From Roseibium aestuarii (GTDB taxonomy: Bacteria > Pseudomonadota > Alphaproteobacteria > Rhizobiales > Stappiaceae): 64,000 nt of DNA. A model generated the notes under the pieces. That model worked only from the letters and a program-made list of their open reading frames with translations, was not told the origin of the DNA and searched no databases. Shown in pieces: positions 46,707 through 55,937 of the stretch (position 1 is its first letter; each line of letters begins with the position of its first letter). The position numbers and the translations under genes were made by a program. The DNA is taken from assembly GCF_008477545.1 (NCBI RefSeq), contig NZ_VORA01000001.1, forward strand, positions 1,488,001-1,552,000, given 5' to 3'.

Positions 46707-46926
46707 TGCAAGGCCTGTTTGAAACGGGAGCGGCGCGAGCCGCAGGGTAAAAATCAGATCGTCAAAACACCCTAATGGCTTACGGCAAATGCCTCCGCAA
46801 GGCAACGGAGGGTCGCTGTCTGCGACAGTGGGGGCGCGGTCTTTTCTGCCTCAGCGTTAAGGCCGAGGGTTAACGGCGCGTGGCGGGACACAGGAGGGAC
46901 TGGAGGCGGGCGCATGCGCGCGAATG

Positions 46927-46968
46927 AAAAGACCCCCGGACGCCGATTGGGTTACGACTTCCGGGGGC
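46927..46968 (-). terminator. Rho-independent terminator after the HlyD-type gene
   Basis: On the minus strand, TCCGGGGG / CCCCCGGA (8 bp) with a 19-base loop, followed by TCTTTTC. Confidence 0.75.
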
Positions 46969-46991
46969 AGGGTTAGGGGTTTGCCGGGTGA

Positions 46992-48311
46992 TCAGCTCTC
47001 GCGCCAGGCGTGCCTCAGGCTCTGGCGCAGGGGCTGGGTCAGATAGGCAAAGGGCGTCTGTTCCGAGGTCTTGATGTAGACTTCCGCAGGCATGCCAGGC
47101 ACCAGGTCATGGTCGCCGATCTTGGCAATCTCGTCCTTGGGCAGGGCCACATGGACGGAGAAATAGGCCGCACCGCTGCGCGGATCCGTCAGGGCATCGG
47201 CAGACACATAGGCGACACTGCCGCTCAGGCGCGGGGTTTCGCGCTTGGACAGTCCGGAAAAGACGATATCAGTCGCAAGGCCGGCGAAGACCTGATCCAC
47301 GTCCTCGGGACGGATGCGGGTCTCGATGATCAGGTCATCCTTGTTCGGCACGATCTCGAGCAGGGTGGCACTCGGTTCCACCACGCCACCGATGGTGTGG
47401 ACGGTCAGGTCCACGACGGTGCCGCTTTCGGTGGCCCGAACCACCAGTTGCTCGAGCGAATGGCGGGCATCAAGCAGCTGCTGCGCCAGCTCGTACATGG
47501 CTGCCTCGTGCTTGCCCAGCTCGTCGTTGACCTCTTCCTCGAAATCCATCGTCACCTGCAGGACCTGCAGGTTGGTCTGGGCGATCTCGGCTTCTGCGGC
47601 GGCAATCTGGGCCTCCAGATCTCCCTTCTCGCCCTCGAGTGCGGCCATGGCACGCTGCAACTCCAGAACCCGGGACTTGCTGACCAGATTGCGGTCGAGC
47701 AGCTGGTTCAGGATCTCATGTTCTTCGCGGCTGAGCTTGGCCCGGTCGTTGACAGCCTTGGACTGGGACATCAGACCGTCGATCTTGCCGGTGAGCTGAC
47801 GGATCTTCTCGCGCATCACCTTGACCTGACCGTCCAGCGCATTGCGCCGCGCGGTGAAGAGCCTTTGCTGGCTCTCCAGGATCTGGGCGACGCTGCCATC
47901 GGCGCGGCGGAAGAGAAGATCGTCGGAGAAGGAAATTTCCTCCGCATCCTCGATTTCGGCCCGCAGGCGCGCAACCGTGGCCTGCTCCAGATCGTAGCGG
48001 CTCTGGATCACGTCGAGGGACGCGCGGGCCTTGGTGTCGTCGAGACGCAGCAGCACATCGCCAGCCGTGACCTTCTGGCCGTTCTCCACCAGAATGACCC
48101 GGATGGTACCGCCTTCGGCCGCCTGGACGATCTTCCGGTTGGTGGCGACCTTGAGGGTGCCGCTGCTCACCACCGCGCTTGATAGCTTGGCAAAGGCGCT
48201 CCAGGCGCTGAAGCTGCCCAGGCCGAGAACGATCAGCGCCATGCCGAAGACGATGGCCGGCCGCGGGTTGGTAGGCGGCTTGTACAGGAGCCGGGTGTCG
48301 GTCTTGCTCAT
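46992..48311 (-). CDS. Type I secretion membrane fusion protein, HlyD family
   Basis: A 439-residue periplasmic adaptor that links the ABC exporter to an outer-membrane channel. One N-terminal membrane anchor (about 18-42, PAIVFGMALIVLGLGSFSAW), a lipoyl-like half (GGTIRVILVENGQKVTAGDV), a long coiled coil (about 100-300) and the second half with EQLVVRATESGTVVDLTVHT and LVPGMPAEVYIKTSEQTPF. It directly follows the ABC gene (TGACATG junction). No TolC-like gene is in the window, so the outer-membrane component must be elsewhere. Confidence 0.94.
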   Translation of the reverse strand: MSKTDTRLLYKPPTNPRPAIVFGMALIVLGLGSFSAWSAFAKLSSAVVSSGTLKVATNRKIVQAAEGGTIRVILVENGQKVTAGDVLLRLDDTKARASLDVIQSRYDLEQATVARLRAEIEDAEEISFSDDLLFRRADGSVAQILESQQRLFTARRNALDGQVKVMREKIRQLTGKIDGLMSQSKAVNDRAKLSREEHEILNQLLDRNLVSKSRVLELQRAMAALEGEKGDLEAQIAAAEAEIAQTNLQVLQVTMDFEEEVNDELGKHEAAMYELAQQLLDARHSLEQLVVRATESGTVVDLTVHTIGGVVEPSATLLEIVPNKDDLIIETRIRPEDVDQVFAGLATDIVFSGLSKRETPRLSGSVAYVSADALTDPRSGAAYFSVHVALPKDEIAKIGDHDLVPGMPAEVYIKTSEQTPFAYLTQPLRQSLRHAWRES

Positions 48312-48312
48312 G

Positions 48313-50382
48313 TCAGGCAGTCCTTGACGAGTTCGAAGAAGCCAGCAGACGCGGGTCGGCCGGGCCGGTGGCCTGTTTCTGCGCCGGGGTTTCCGGTCCC
48401 TGAGCGGGACCTGCTGCGGCGCGCTGCGCGGCGCGATAGAGATTTGCCAGCACGACTTCCGCCGGGCCGAACTGGTCGATCAGCCCGTCGCGCAGCACCA
48501 GAACCTTGTCGACATTGTGCAGGATCGACGGGCGGTGGGCGATGATGACCACCGTCGTCCCGCGGGCCTTGAGGTTCGACAGTGCCTGTTTCAGCGCCCG
48601 CTCACCCTGGTCGTCCAGGTTGGAATAGGGCTCGTCCAGAACCACCACGGCGGGGCCGCCATAGAGCGCGCGGGCAAGGCCGATGCGCTGGCGCTGACCG
48701 CCGGAGAGCACCGACCCGCTCGGACCGACCACCGTGTTGTAGCCGTTGGGCAGGTGCAGGATCATGTCGTGCACGCCTGCCTCGCGGGCGGCCTCGATGA
48801 TGGCTTCCGGATCCTCGTCGCCGAAGCGGGCGATGTTCTGGGCAATCGTGCCGTCAAAGAGCTCCACCGCCTGAGAGAGATATCCCACGTGGGGTCCAAG
48901 TTCCGCCCGGTCCCAGTCGCAGACGTCGGAGCCATCGATCCGGGCAGCGCCCTTGGAGGTGGGCCAGACACCCACGAGCAGCCGGGCCAGCGTGGACTTG
49001 CCAGAGGCGCTCGGACCGACCACGCCCAGAGCCTCACCCTGGGAAATCGCGAAGGAAATGCCCTTGATGACGGGGGTCTTGCAGCCTGGAGGCGCGCCTT
49101 CCAGCCGCTCCACGGACACGTCGCCCGCCGGACGGGGAAGCCGAAGCTTGGGTTGCTCGTGTTCGCCTTCCTTCATCACCTTGCGGATGCGGCTGTAGGC
49201 AGCGCGCGCCATGATGAAGGACCGCCAGTTGCTGATGGCGCCTTCGACAGGTGCAAGGGCACGTCCCATGATGATGGAGGAGGCGATCATCGCGCCGGCC
49301 GAGATCTGCTGGTTCAGGGCGAGATAGGCCCCGGACCCCAGAAGGGCGATTTGCAGGGCGGGGCGCACGAACTTGCTGATGGCCGTCAGAACACCCGCGT
49401 GGTCGCTCGCGCGAGCCTGATGGGCGAGACCCGCCTGATAGTGAGTCTGCCAGCGCTCACGCAGCCGGTCCGACATGCCCATCGCCTCGACCGTGTCCAC
49501 CTTCGAGGTCACCTCACCGGCGAATTGCTTGGCCAGGTTGAAGTGGCCGGCGGATTCCGTCAGAGGCTTGCGGGTGATGCCCTCGCTGATCAGCGCGAGG
49601 GTGAAGAGAATTCCTGCGCCTGCCAGCGCAATGCCGAAGAGCAGGGGATGCAGCATCAGCATCACCCCGAGGAACAGGGGCGTCCAGGGGGCGTCGAAGA
49701 AGAAGAACAGGCCCGATCCGGTGAGAAAGCCGCGCAATGTGTCCAGATCCGAAAGCGAGCTGGATTTGGTTCCGCGGGACGACTGACGCACGAGGGCGGT
49801 GAAGAGTTCGCCGCTGAGCAGATCGTCGAAGCGGCCGCCCAGCCGGACCAGGATGCGCGATCGCACCCCCTCCAGCATGGCACTCACCGCCATGAGGGCC
49901 GTTGCCGCAAGCGCCAGATAGAAGAGGGTCGCAAGGCTTCCCGAGGAGAGGACCCGGTCATAGACCTGCATGGTGAAAATGGGGCTGACCATCACCAACA
50001 CGTTGATCACGAAGCTGAAGAAGGCAACTGCGACGATGAAGCGCCGGATCTCGCCGGTGGCCTTGCGGAAGATCTTCCAACTGTTGGGGTGCGTGGAGGT
50101 CGGCGTCCCGCCCAGATAGGGTGCGGGCAGAGACGTTTTCTCGCTCCGCGCCTGCTGCGTCCTGGATGCGGTCTCATCTGCACGGCCCGGGGCATCACCG
50201 CCGGTCGTTCCGCCAAGACGCCGGTTCTCTTCCTGGAAGTGTTTGCGGATATCGCGCCAGGTCTCTGGATTGCGCATCGCCAGGGGGTTCCAATCTTCTT
50301 GCAGTTCGCTCGGTCGCGGGATTCTCTTTGCAGAAGTAACAATGGGTAAATTTACCGAAGTTCTATCCCGTTGTTTCTTCAA
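48313..50382 (-). CDS. Type I secretion system permease/ATPase (PrtD/LipB family)
   Basis: A 689-residue half-exporter: about 110 hydrophilic N-terminal residues, a transmembrane domain (from about 112, RFIVAVAFFSFVINVLVMVS), then an ATPase domain. Walker A is GPSASGKSTLARLL, the signature LSGGQRQRIGLARAL and Walker B VVVLDEPYSNLD. There is no C39 peptidase domain, as expected for exporters of uncleaved RTX substrates. The start is uncertain: the full frame begins with TTG 50382, and an ATG at 50277 (MRNPETWRDIRKHF) is the alternative; neither has a clear ribosome site. It lies just downstream of the RTX protein gene, the likely cargo. Confidence 0.92.
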   Translation of the reverse strand: MKKQRDRTSVNLPIVTSAKRIPRPSELQEDWNPLAMRNPETWRDIRKHFQEENRRLGGTTGGDAPGRADETASRTQQARSEKTSLPAPYLGGTPTSTHPNSWKIFRKATGEIRRFIVAVAFFSFVINVLVMVSPIFTMQVYDRVLSSGSLATLFYLALAATALMAVSAMLEGVRSRILVRLGGRFDDLLSGELFTALVRQSSRGTKSSSLSDLDTLRGFLTGSGLFFFFDAPWTPLFLGVMLMLHPLLFGIALAGAGILFTLALISEGITRKPLTESAGHFNLAKQFAGEVTSKVDTVEAMGMSDRLRERWQTHYQAGLAHQARASDHAGVLTAISKFVRPALQIALLGSGAYLALNQQISAGAMIASSIIMGRALAPVEGAISNWRSFIMARAAYSRIRKVMKEGEHEQPKLRLPRPAGDVSVERLEGAPPGCKTPVIKGISFAISQGEALGVVGPSASGKSTLARLLVGVWPTSKGAARIDGSDVCDWDRAELGPHVGYLSQAVELFDGTIAQNIARFGDEDPEAIIEAAREAGVHDMILHLPNGYNTVVGPSGSVLSGGQRQRIGLARALYGGPAVVVLDEPYSNLDDQGERALKQALSNLKARGTTVVIIAHRPSILHNVDKVLVLRDGLIDQFGPAEVVLANLYRAAQRAAAGPAQGPETPAQKQATGPADPRLLASSNSSRTA

Positions 50383-50527
50383 GTCTCTGAAATGACCTTG
50401 CGTTTGAAGGCCTTAAGAAAGCGCAAACGGGAGTTGCAAGCGGGGACTGAAGGAAGTCATCGCAAGTTGTGGCGAATTCAATTCATAACCGACTGATGCC
50501 GTTCGGGAATGCGCTGCGCAAACGAAG

Positions 50528-50559
50528 AAGGGGCCCGGATCGGAAGATCCGGGCCCCTT
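50528..50559 (-). terminator. Terminator-like hairpin after the RTX gene
   Basis: A perfect 14-bp stem AAGGGGCCCGGATC / GATCCGGGCCCCTT with a 4-base loop, 25 bp past the stop. On the minus strand it is followed by CTTCGTT, a weak T-tract, so read-through into the secretion genes is possible. Confidence 0.7.
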
Positions 50560-50583
50560 GCAGTCAGGTTTCTCGATCAGGTC

Positions 50584-53574
50584 TCAGGCGACCAGGGAGA
50601 AGTTGTCCGCCGTCATGTCCTCGAGGTTGACGCCGACCAGCTTGACGCAGTCAGTGGTCGACCAGGAGAAGGCAGCGTCCGGGCCATCCAGATTGACGTA
50701 GAGCTCGTCATGGACGGTGAACAGGCAGGCCAGGGCATCGGCCGCGGTGGCGAAGCCCAGGGACTTCAGGACGATCTTGTCCTCTGCCACGTTGAAGTCC
50801 TGGATCACGTCACGCCCCGAGCCTTCCTCGAAGACGAACTGATCGATTCCGGCACCGCCAGTCATGTTGTCCCGGCCAGCCCCGCCGATGAGGACGTCAT
50901 TGCCGTCGCCACCATAGAGCTTGTCCTGCCCAGTCCCGCCGATCAGGGTATCGTTGCCGGCGTCCCCGTAGAGTGCGCTGTAGTCGACATCGCCGGCGAT
51001 CAGGAGATCGTCCCCGTCTTCGCCATAGAGATAGTCCCGACCGTTGCCGCCGCCGACGAGCATGTCATTGCCCGCGCCACCAAAGAGCTTGTCGGTGCCT
51101 TCACCGGCATAGAGGATGTCGTTGCCATCGTTCCCGAAAAGCGACTCGCTGCCGTTACCGCCATAGATCACGTCGGCACCGTTGCCGCCTTCGGCCACGC
51201 TATAGTTGCCGTCGCCCAGGTAGATGGTGTCCGCTCCGTCACCACCGTAGATGCGGTCCTGGCCGCCGAGTCCGTAGATCTCATCATTGCCGTCGGTGCC
51301 ATAGAGGTGCTCGCTGTCGAGACTGCCCTTGATGACGTTGGGCACTTCGACCGGGGTCTCGGTGTCGCCACCGGATCCGGTGCCATCGCCCGAACCCGCA
51401 CCATCGCCCCCATTATTGGACCCGCCATCGGTGATGACGTCCTCTGCAGCGGCTGTGAGCGTAGCGAGGGTCTCGCTGGCGCTGGCGATCTGCTCAGCCG
51501 TGAAGGCACCCTTGATGAAGGCCAGATTGTCGATCAGGCCGGAGAAGCTTTCTCCCCAGGGATTGCCGAGATAGATCGACTGACCGGACAGGCCGACCTG
51601 AGTCGCCCCAACCCATCCCTCGATGCGACCAACCTCGGTCCCATCGACGTAGAGGATTGCAGCGCCGGTTTCTCCGGAGAAGGTCAGGGCAATGTTGTGC
51701 CACTCGGCGTCGTCGAGACCGATGTCTCCAGTGCGGATCCATGCGGATCCCTGGTCAGTTACCACGGAGACAGCAAGACCGCTGCCTTCGACATTGACGA
51801 CGAAGCTCTTCGAGAAGTTGAGGATACGCCCGCTCGAGGTCTCGTTGCCTTCATCCTTCTTGTAGTCGACGAGAAGCGTGTAGGCCTCGTTGTTGAAGAA
51901 TTCGGAGGTTGTCGCGTACTTCACGGTGGTGCCGTTCAGGCGAATGGCCTGGCCGTCGTCATGATCCTCGTAGGTCGCACCAGTGCTTGCGGCAGCCATC
52001 ATTGACGCCGACGCTGCCGTTTCGAGCTGGTCGAAGTCGAGCAGCATGGTGATTGGCGACTCCACCGTCACGGTCTTGGTCACGGTGATGACCTCTCCGT
52101 CGGCGAGCGTGATGGTACCCACCACCTTGTAATCGCCGGCATCCGCGAATTTGTGGGAAACGCTGTCACCAGACGCCTGGCGACCATCGCCGAAGTCCCA
52201 GGAGATGGTCGCGCCGGTAAGGTCGACAGGATTGCCCTCATCGAGGATTTCCGACACCGAGAACCCATGCGTCAGGCTGTCGAGGCCCTTGCCGGTTTCA
52301 TCGACCACGTAGCCGGAGATCCCGTCCATGGTGGTGGAGCCATAGACGGTCAGGGCCGCCCCCACACCCATCTTGGCGACGAGGCTGTCAGGCAGGGCCT
52401 GCAGGTCGATCAGTTCCGCGTCGAAACCTGCGAAGGGATTGACGAAGAGATGACCCACGTAATTGTCAGCGGTGGCGTCGGTTCCCTGCACGAAGAGATT
52501 GTTGGTCACCGTTATCGTGTCGAGATTGACGTTGGTTTCGTCATCGAACGCCATTTCATAGGACAGGATATTGTCCTTGATCACCACGTTCTTGGTGTCA
52601 TCGCGCAGCACGATGGTCGGGCCGTCCTGAGCATCGCCGCTGCTCTGAAGCAGGGTGTTGTTTTCGATGACAACGCCGTCACCGTTCTCGATGCGGATAC
52701 CCTGACGGTCACCATTGTAAATCACGTTGTTCGAGATCGTGACATTCTCGAAGCCCAAGCCGTTGTGGTTGTCGTCGAGATAGATCCCGAGCAGGGATTG
52801 GCCGTCACCCTGTTCAAAGAAGTTGTTGGTGATCGTGATGTTCTGGCTTGCCTCAGTCTGAGTGGAGGGGCGGGACCAGAAGTGGACGAAATCACCGTGG
52901 TCGCCGGCGCCGCCGAGCTGCCAGGGATGGAAGTCGTAGAAATGGTTGCCGTCAACGGTCACATTGTCCACTTCCGCTCCACGCAGCGGAGACGAGCGAA
53001 GATCGTGAATTTCCGTGTTCAGCAGCTCGAAACCGTCCGTCTGCCCGACGACAATGCCGTTCTTGAAGGCAGAAATATCGCTGGTCTCGATCGTGATGCC
53101 GGTGCACTGGCTGATGGTGAAAGCGCGGCCGGTGTAAAGACCCAGGACATTGCCCGTCTCATCCAGACCACCAGCTTCGGTCTCCGGCGGAACGCCATTG
53201 ACCGCCGGGCCGCCCGTAAAGGTGGAGTTCGAGAAGGTTATATCTGCGCAATCCGTGATCTTGACCGCAGAACTGAAGGCATAGGTCTCTTCATCGGGGA
53301 TGAAGTCCACATTGATACCGTCGAAATGCAGGTTCGAGGCGTCACGCATCGTGATGATATTGAAGGTCGCCGGGTTCTCGGCGTCCGCGGACTTGATTGT
53401 CACCTCTGAGGCAAAGTTCAGATCGGAGAAGGTGAACTCTCCGTAGTTGCCGCCGTCGAGAAGGATGGTCTCCCCACCCGTCGCAACCTCGAGGGCCACG
53501 GCCAGTTCAGCTGCCGTAGAAACGTGAATGACGTTTGCCTCGTTGCCGGAGGTCGCTGCGAAATTGTCTGCCAT
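50584..53574 (-). CDS. Secreted RTX protein: right-handed beta-helix, PKD, LamG and calcium-binding repeats
   Basis: A 996-residue protein from ATG 53574 (GGAG six bases upstream). Residues about 15-400 are a parallel beta-helix with repeated NITITNNFFEQGD-like turns, as in polysaccharide lyases and C5-epimerases. A PKD domain follows (about 450-500, TISWDFGDGRQASGD), then a LamG/ConA-like domain (about 507-690), a Gly-rich linker, RTX nonapeptides (about 755-905, e.g. YGGDGNDVLIGGAGRDNM) and a type I secretion signal region ending NFSLVA. The downstream ABC/HlyD pair is the likely exporter. Architecture resembles AlgE-type epimerases, so action on or binding to the locus polysaccharide is inferred. 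The frame stays open 123 codons further upstream to a coupled ATG (53943). Confidence 0.9.
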   Translation of the reverse strand: MADNFAATSGNEANVIHVSTAAELAVALEVATGGETILLDGGNYGEFTFSDLNFASEVTIKSADAENPATFNIITMRDASNLHFDGINVDFIPDEETYAFSSAVKITDCADITFSNSTFTGGPAVNGVPPETEAGGLDETGNVLGLYTGRAFTISQCTGITIETSDISAFKNGIVVGQTDGFELLNTEIHDLRSSPLRGAEVDNVTVDGNHFYDFHPWQLGGAGDHGDFVHFWSRPSTQTEASQNITITNNFFEQGDGQSLLGIYLDDNHNGLGFENVTISNNVIYNGDRQGIRIENGDGVVIENNTLLQSSGDAQDGPTIVLRDDTKNVVIKDNILSYEMAFDDETNVNLDTITVTNNLFVQGTDATADNYVGHLFVNPFAGFDAELIDLQALPDSLVAKMGVGAALTVYGSTTMDGISGYVVDETGKGLDSLTHGFSVSEILDEGNPVDLTGATISWDFGDGRQASGDSVSHKFADAGDYKVVGTITLADGEVITVTKTVTVESPITMLLDFDQLETAASASMMAAASTGATYEDHDDGQAIRLNGTTVKYATTSEFFNNEAYTLLVDYKKDEGNETSSGRILNFSKSFVVNVEGSGLAVSVVTDQGSAWIRTGDIGLDDAEWHNIALTFSGETGAAILYVDGTEVGRIEGWVGATQVGLSGQSIYLGNPWGESFSGLIDNLAFIKGAFTAEQIASASETLATLTAAAEDVITDGGSNNGGDGAGSGDGTGSGGDTETPVEVPNVIKGSLDSEHLYGTDGNDEIYGLGGQDRIYGGDGADTIYLGDGNYSVAEGGNGADVIYGGNGSESLFGNDGNDILYAGEGTDKLFGGAGNDMLVGGGNGRDYLYGEDGDDLLIAGDVDYSALYGDAGNDTLIGGTGQDKLYGGDGNDVLIGGAGRDNMTGGAGIDQFVFEEGSGRDVIQDFNVAEDKIVLKSLGFATAADALACLFTVHDELYVNLDGPDAAFSWSTTDCVKLVGVNLEDMTADNFSLVA

Positions 53575-53943
53575 TTTCAGCTCCGATGTCGGTTCGTGCT
53601 GAGAGTGATCTAGCATTCGCGTCTTGCTCGCCTCTTGCGTCAGGCATCGGGCATTTACGCAAATTTTAAACGCATTCTCACTCAAGGGTCGGGTGCTCGT
53701 ATTCACCTCGATCCTCGGCAGATAATCCTTATAATTCTCAAATATCCACGGTTTAATTTGATTGTTGTTTTTGCCATTGTCAATTTGGGTAAATAAAGTA
53801 TTGGCGTCTGCGCTCGATGTGCAGGCTGTCACGAAGATGAGCGCGAAAACAAACAGGGTAGCTAGTGCTGCAGCTAATTTTCGTAAAAATTCAAGTGGCA
53901 CATTTAACTTTGGAGTAATCATGTCGAGATCTTTGGTCGTCAT
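53575..53943 (-). other. In-frame upstream extension of the RTX gene with lipoprotein-like signal; alternative start
   Basis: This stretch is visibly richer in A+T than its neighbours, yet stays open for 123 codons in frame with the RTX protein. Its first ATG (53943) overlaps the stop of the preceding gene (ATGA) and has GAGGA nine bases upstream. The encoded N-terminus has a basic region, the hydrophobic core LAAALATLFVFALIFVTA and a Cys (VTAC-TSS), like a lipoprotein or anchor signal. If used, the product would be 1119 residues. Otherwise the stretch is an AT-rich leader carrying the RTX promoter; I cannot decide from sequence alone. Confidence 0.45.
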
Positions 53944-55787
53944 TGCGTGATTTCCTCTCGACTTGCCTGAAGTGTGACTGCTCGCGCAGAGCCTGGGGTC
54001 GGGGTCAAGTAGCCCAAATGGAAATGCATCGGTAAGAGATAGCCGAGTGTCGTGCGCCCTGCCGGAACCTTGGATTGGCGCATCTGATCGAGGAATGCGG
54101 GATCGAGGACGCCTGTCTGGGCAAGCTGATCCCAGTTGATCCGTTCGAGGATTTCCCGTTTGGCCAGTTTGGACTGAAAGCTCTCTCCACCGAGATTGAG
54201 CTTGCGAGCACCTGCGAAGCGTTGCCGAAGTTTGGTGCTGAGCTTCCCTGCCTTGTGCCGCCAATCCGAGAGCCTTGCGCTGACGCCTGAAGAAGAGCGA
54301 TGCGCGGGAATGAGCCCGGTGTCGAGGGGAAGGTGACCGAGTTGACCGTCGAGACGCGTCAGGACATCGCAAAACAGCTTCGAATCTCGTTTCGCCGCCA
54401 CCGGAAGGCCCTTGGCCCAGGCAAGATACTCGCGGTGGAAGAAGGGGGCGAGGATCATGCGATTGCTCATGGCCCGGGTCAGACTGTTTCCAGCCCACTG
54501 GCGCATGCGCTGGTTGAGATAGAAAGTGTCGAGTGCCTGACCGAAGGGCTCGTCACCTGTCGCGAGCGCCTCCTTCACGCTTTCGCGCAGGGTAGCACCG
54601 ATCCGAGAGCCGAGATCGTCCGCAAAAAGCGATTTCGGGGCTGCGTCATTGGTCATGAGCCGCCAGCTGATCAGCCTGTCGATGGCATCTTCCGAAACAG
54701 GTTTGTCAATTGGAAGGGCGGGGTAGTAAAAGCCGCGCGCATATTCTCCGTTCACGCCTCCAAGCCTGGTGGCGCCGAGGAGATGATCGTCCACGCAATC
54801 GATGGTCAGGCGATCATGAATGTTGCTCGTGAAATCGTCCCTCAAGGCCACGCGCGAGGCGCGAGCCCAGATCTGGTCAGGTTGCTCCAATCCGAATGAT
54901 GACAGATCGAGCACGTCATGATCCATATCGAAGAGCGATGCAATTTGCCCGGCGGTCGTGATGTCAGGGGAGGGGGCGTAACCAATCGTGTGCGCCAGCA
55001 TTCCGACGCGAGAGGCCTGGGGAATGGCGGCGAGGATCATGCGGGAGTCCAGCCCCCCGCTCAATTCCATGCCCGCAGACGGAGCTGCGTCAAGGCAACG
55101 GGCAACGCTCCGGCGAATGGCTTCGCATCCGGCTTCGACGGGGTCGTCCGGCAGATCGATGTATGGGATGGAGAGGGGCTCTTCCACAATCTCGCCCCCG
55201 CGAAGCCTGGCCCGGAACCCTTGTCTCACCATGGTGACGCCTGAGATCGTTGATCGATTACCGATCCGATGGCCTGCAGTCATGAATGTCAGAAGTCCGG
55301 CAGGGTCATAGGGGAGCGAAAACACCCGCGAGAGAACGCTCGATTGGGTGCACAGCACGGCGCCGTGCGCGTGGGCATGCGCGAAAAGATGAGCGAGGCC
55401 CAACCGGTCCGGGCAGGCGACGATCTCGCCGTCCTTGGCGGCAAAGGCGAGAAACGGCGGCTCGAAGTCATCCAGGAACGCCACACCGTAAGACGATAGC
55501 CCCTTCACCAGATCATTGGCGCCGAGGGCCCGGCCGTCAGTGGAAAGCGCGAGATGATTGTGCAGCAGAACCCAAGATGTGCGTTCCTGACAATCACCTG
55601 AGGCAATGTTTGATCGTGGGTAATTGGTGAGCAGGATCGCGTCATCGGCCACATCGATGCGATAGATCTGCTCTGCTCCCAGCGCTGCGATCGCGTCGAC
55701 ACCGTTGGAAATCAACCGCGCCTTCTCCGTCTCCGGAGCTTCACCATGAAAACAGAATGCCAGTGTACAAAGCGGAATGCGCGACAT
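53940..55787 (-). CDS. Asparagine synthetase-like protein without the N-terminal Cys nucleophile
   Basis: A 615-residue protein. The C-terminal half has the ATP pyrophosphatase loop MELSGGLDSRMILA (about residue 240), HTIGYAPSPDITTA and later FFHREYLAWAKGLPV, as in the AsnB/beta-lactam-synthetase/lasso-cyclase superfamily. The N-terminal half resembles a class II glutaminase fold (LLHNHLALSTDGRALG, FLDDFEPPFLAFAAKDGE) but MSRIPL replaces MCG, so glutamine hydrolysis is unlikely. ATG 55787 is preferred over a TTG at 55826. In polysaccharide loci such proteins may amidate uronic acids; here that or ammonia-dependent or amide-forming chemistry on another substrate is inferred. Its stop overlaps the ATG of the extended RTX frame. 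Confidence 0.82.
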   Translation of the reverse strand: MSRIPLCTLAFCFHGEAPETEKARLISNGVDAIAALGAEQIYRIDVADDAILLTNYPRSNIASGDCQERTSWVLLHNHLALSTDGRALGANDLVKGLSSYGVAFLDDFEPPFLAFAAKDGEIVACPDRLGLAHLFAHAHAHGAVLCTQSSVLSRVFSLPYDPAGLLTFMTAGHRIGNRSTISGVTMVRQGFRARLRGGEIVEEPLSIPYIDLPDDPVEAGCEAIRRSVARCLDAAPSAGMELSGGLDSRMILAAIPQASRVGMLAHTIGYAPSPDITTAGQIASLFDMDHDVLDLSSFGLEQPDQIWARASRVALRDDFTSNIHDRLTIDCVDDHLLGATRLGGVNGEYARGFYYPALPIDKPVSEDAIDRLISWRLMTNDAAPKSLFADDLGSRIGATLRESVKEALATGDEPFGQALDTFYLNQRMRQWAGNSLTRAMSNRMILAPFFHREYLAWAKGLPVAAKRDSKLFCDVLTRLDGQLGHLPLDTGLIPAHRSSSGVSARLSDWRHKAGKLSTKLRQRFAGARKLNLGGESFQSKLAKREILERINWDQLAQTGVLDPAFLDQMRQSKVPAGRTTLGYLLPMHFHLGYLTPTPGSARAVTLQASREEITQ

Positions 55788-55937
55788 AGCGTGGAGAACC
55801 TCTTTCGTCCTGCCTGGGAAATTCAATCAGAAAAATGACTTGATCAAACAGTGGGTGATAGCGTAGCGACCTTCGCATATTTGCCCTCGTTACTAAATCC
55901 TAAACACCTTTCCGTTTGAAGATTTTCGGATTTCCTC

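Noticed and set aside
52153..53409. Plus-strand 418-residue frame opposite the RTX gene
   Set aside because: No domain motifs, no ribosome site, and it mirrors the beta-helix coding sequence; treated as an antisense shadow.
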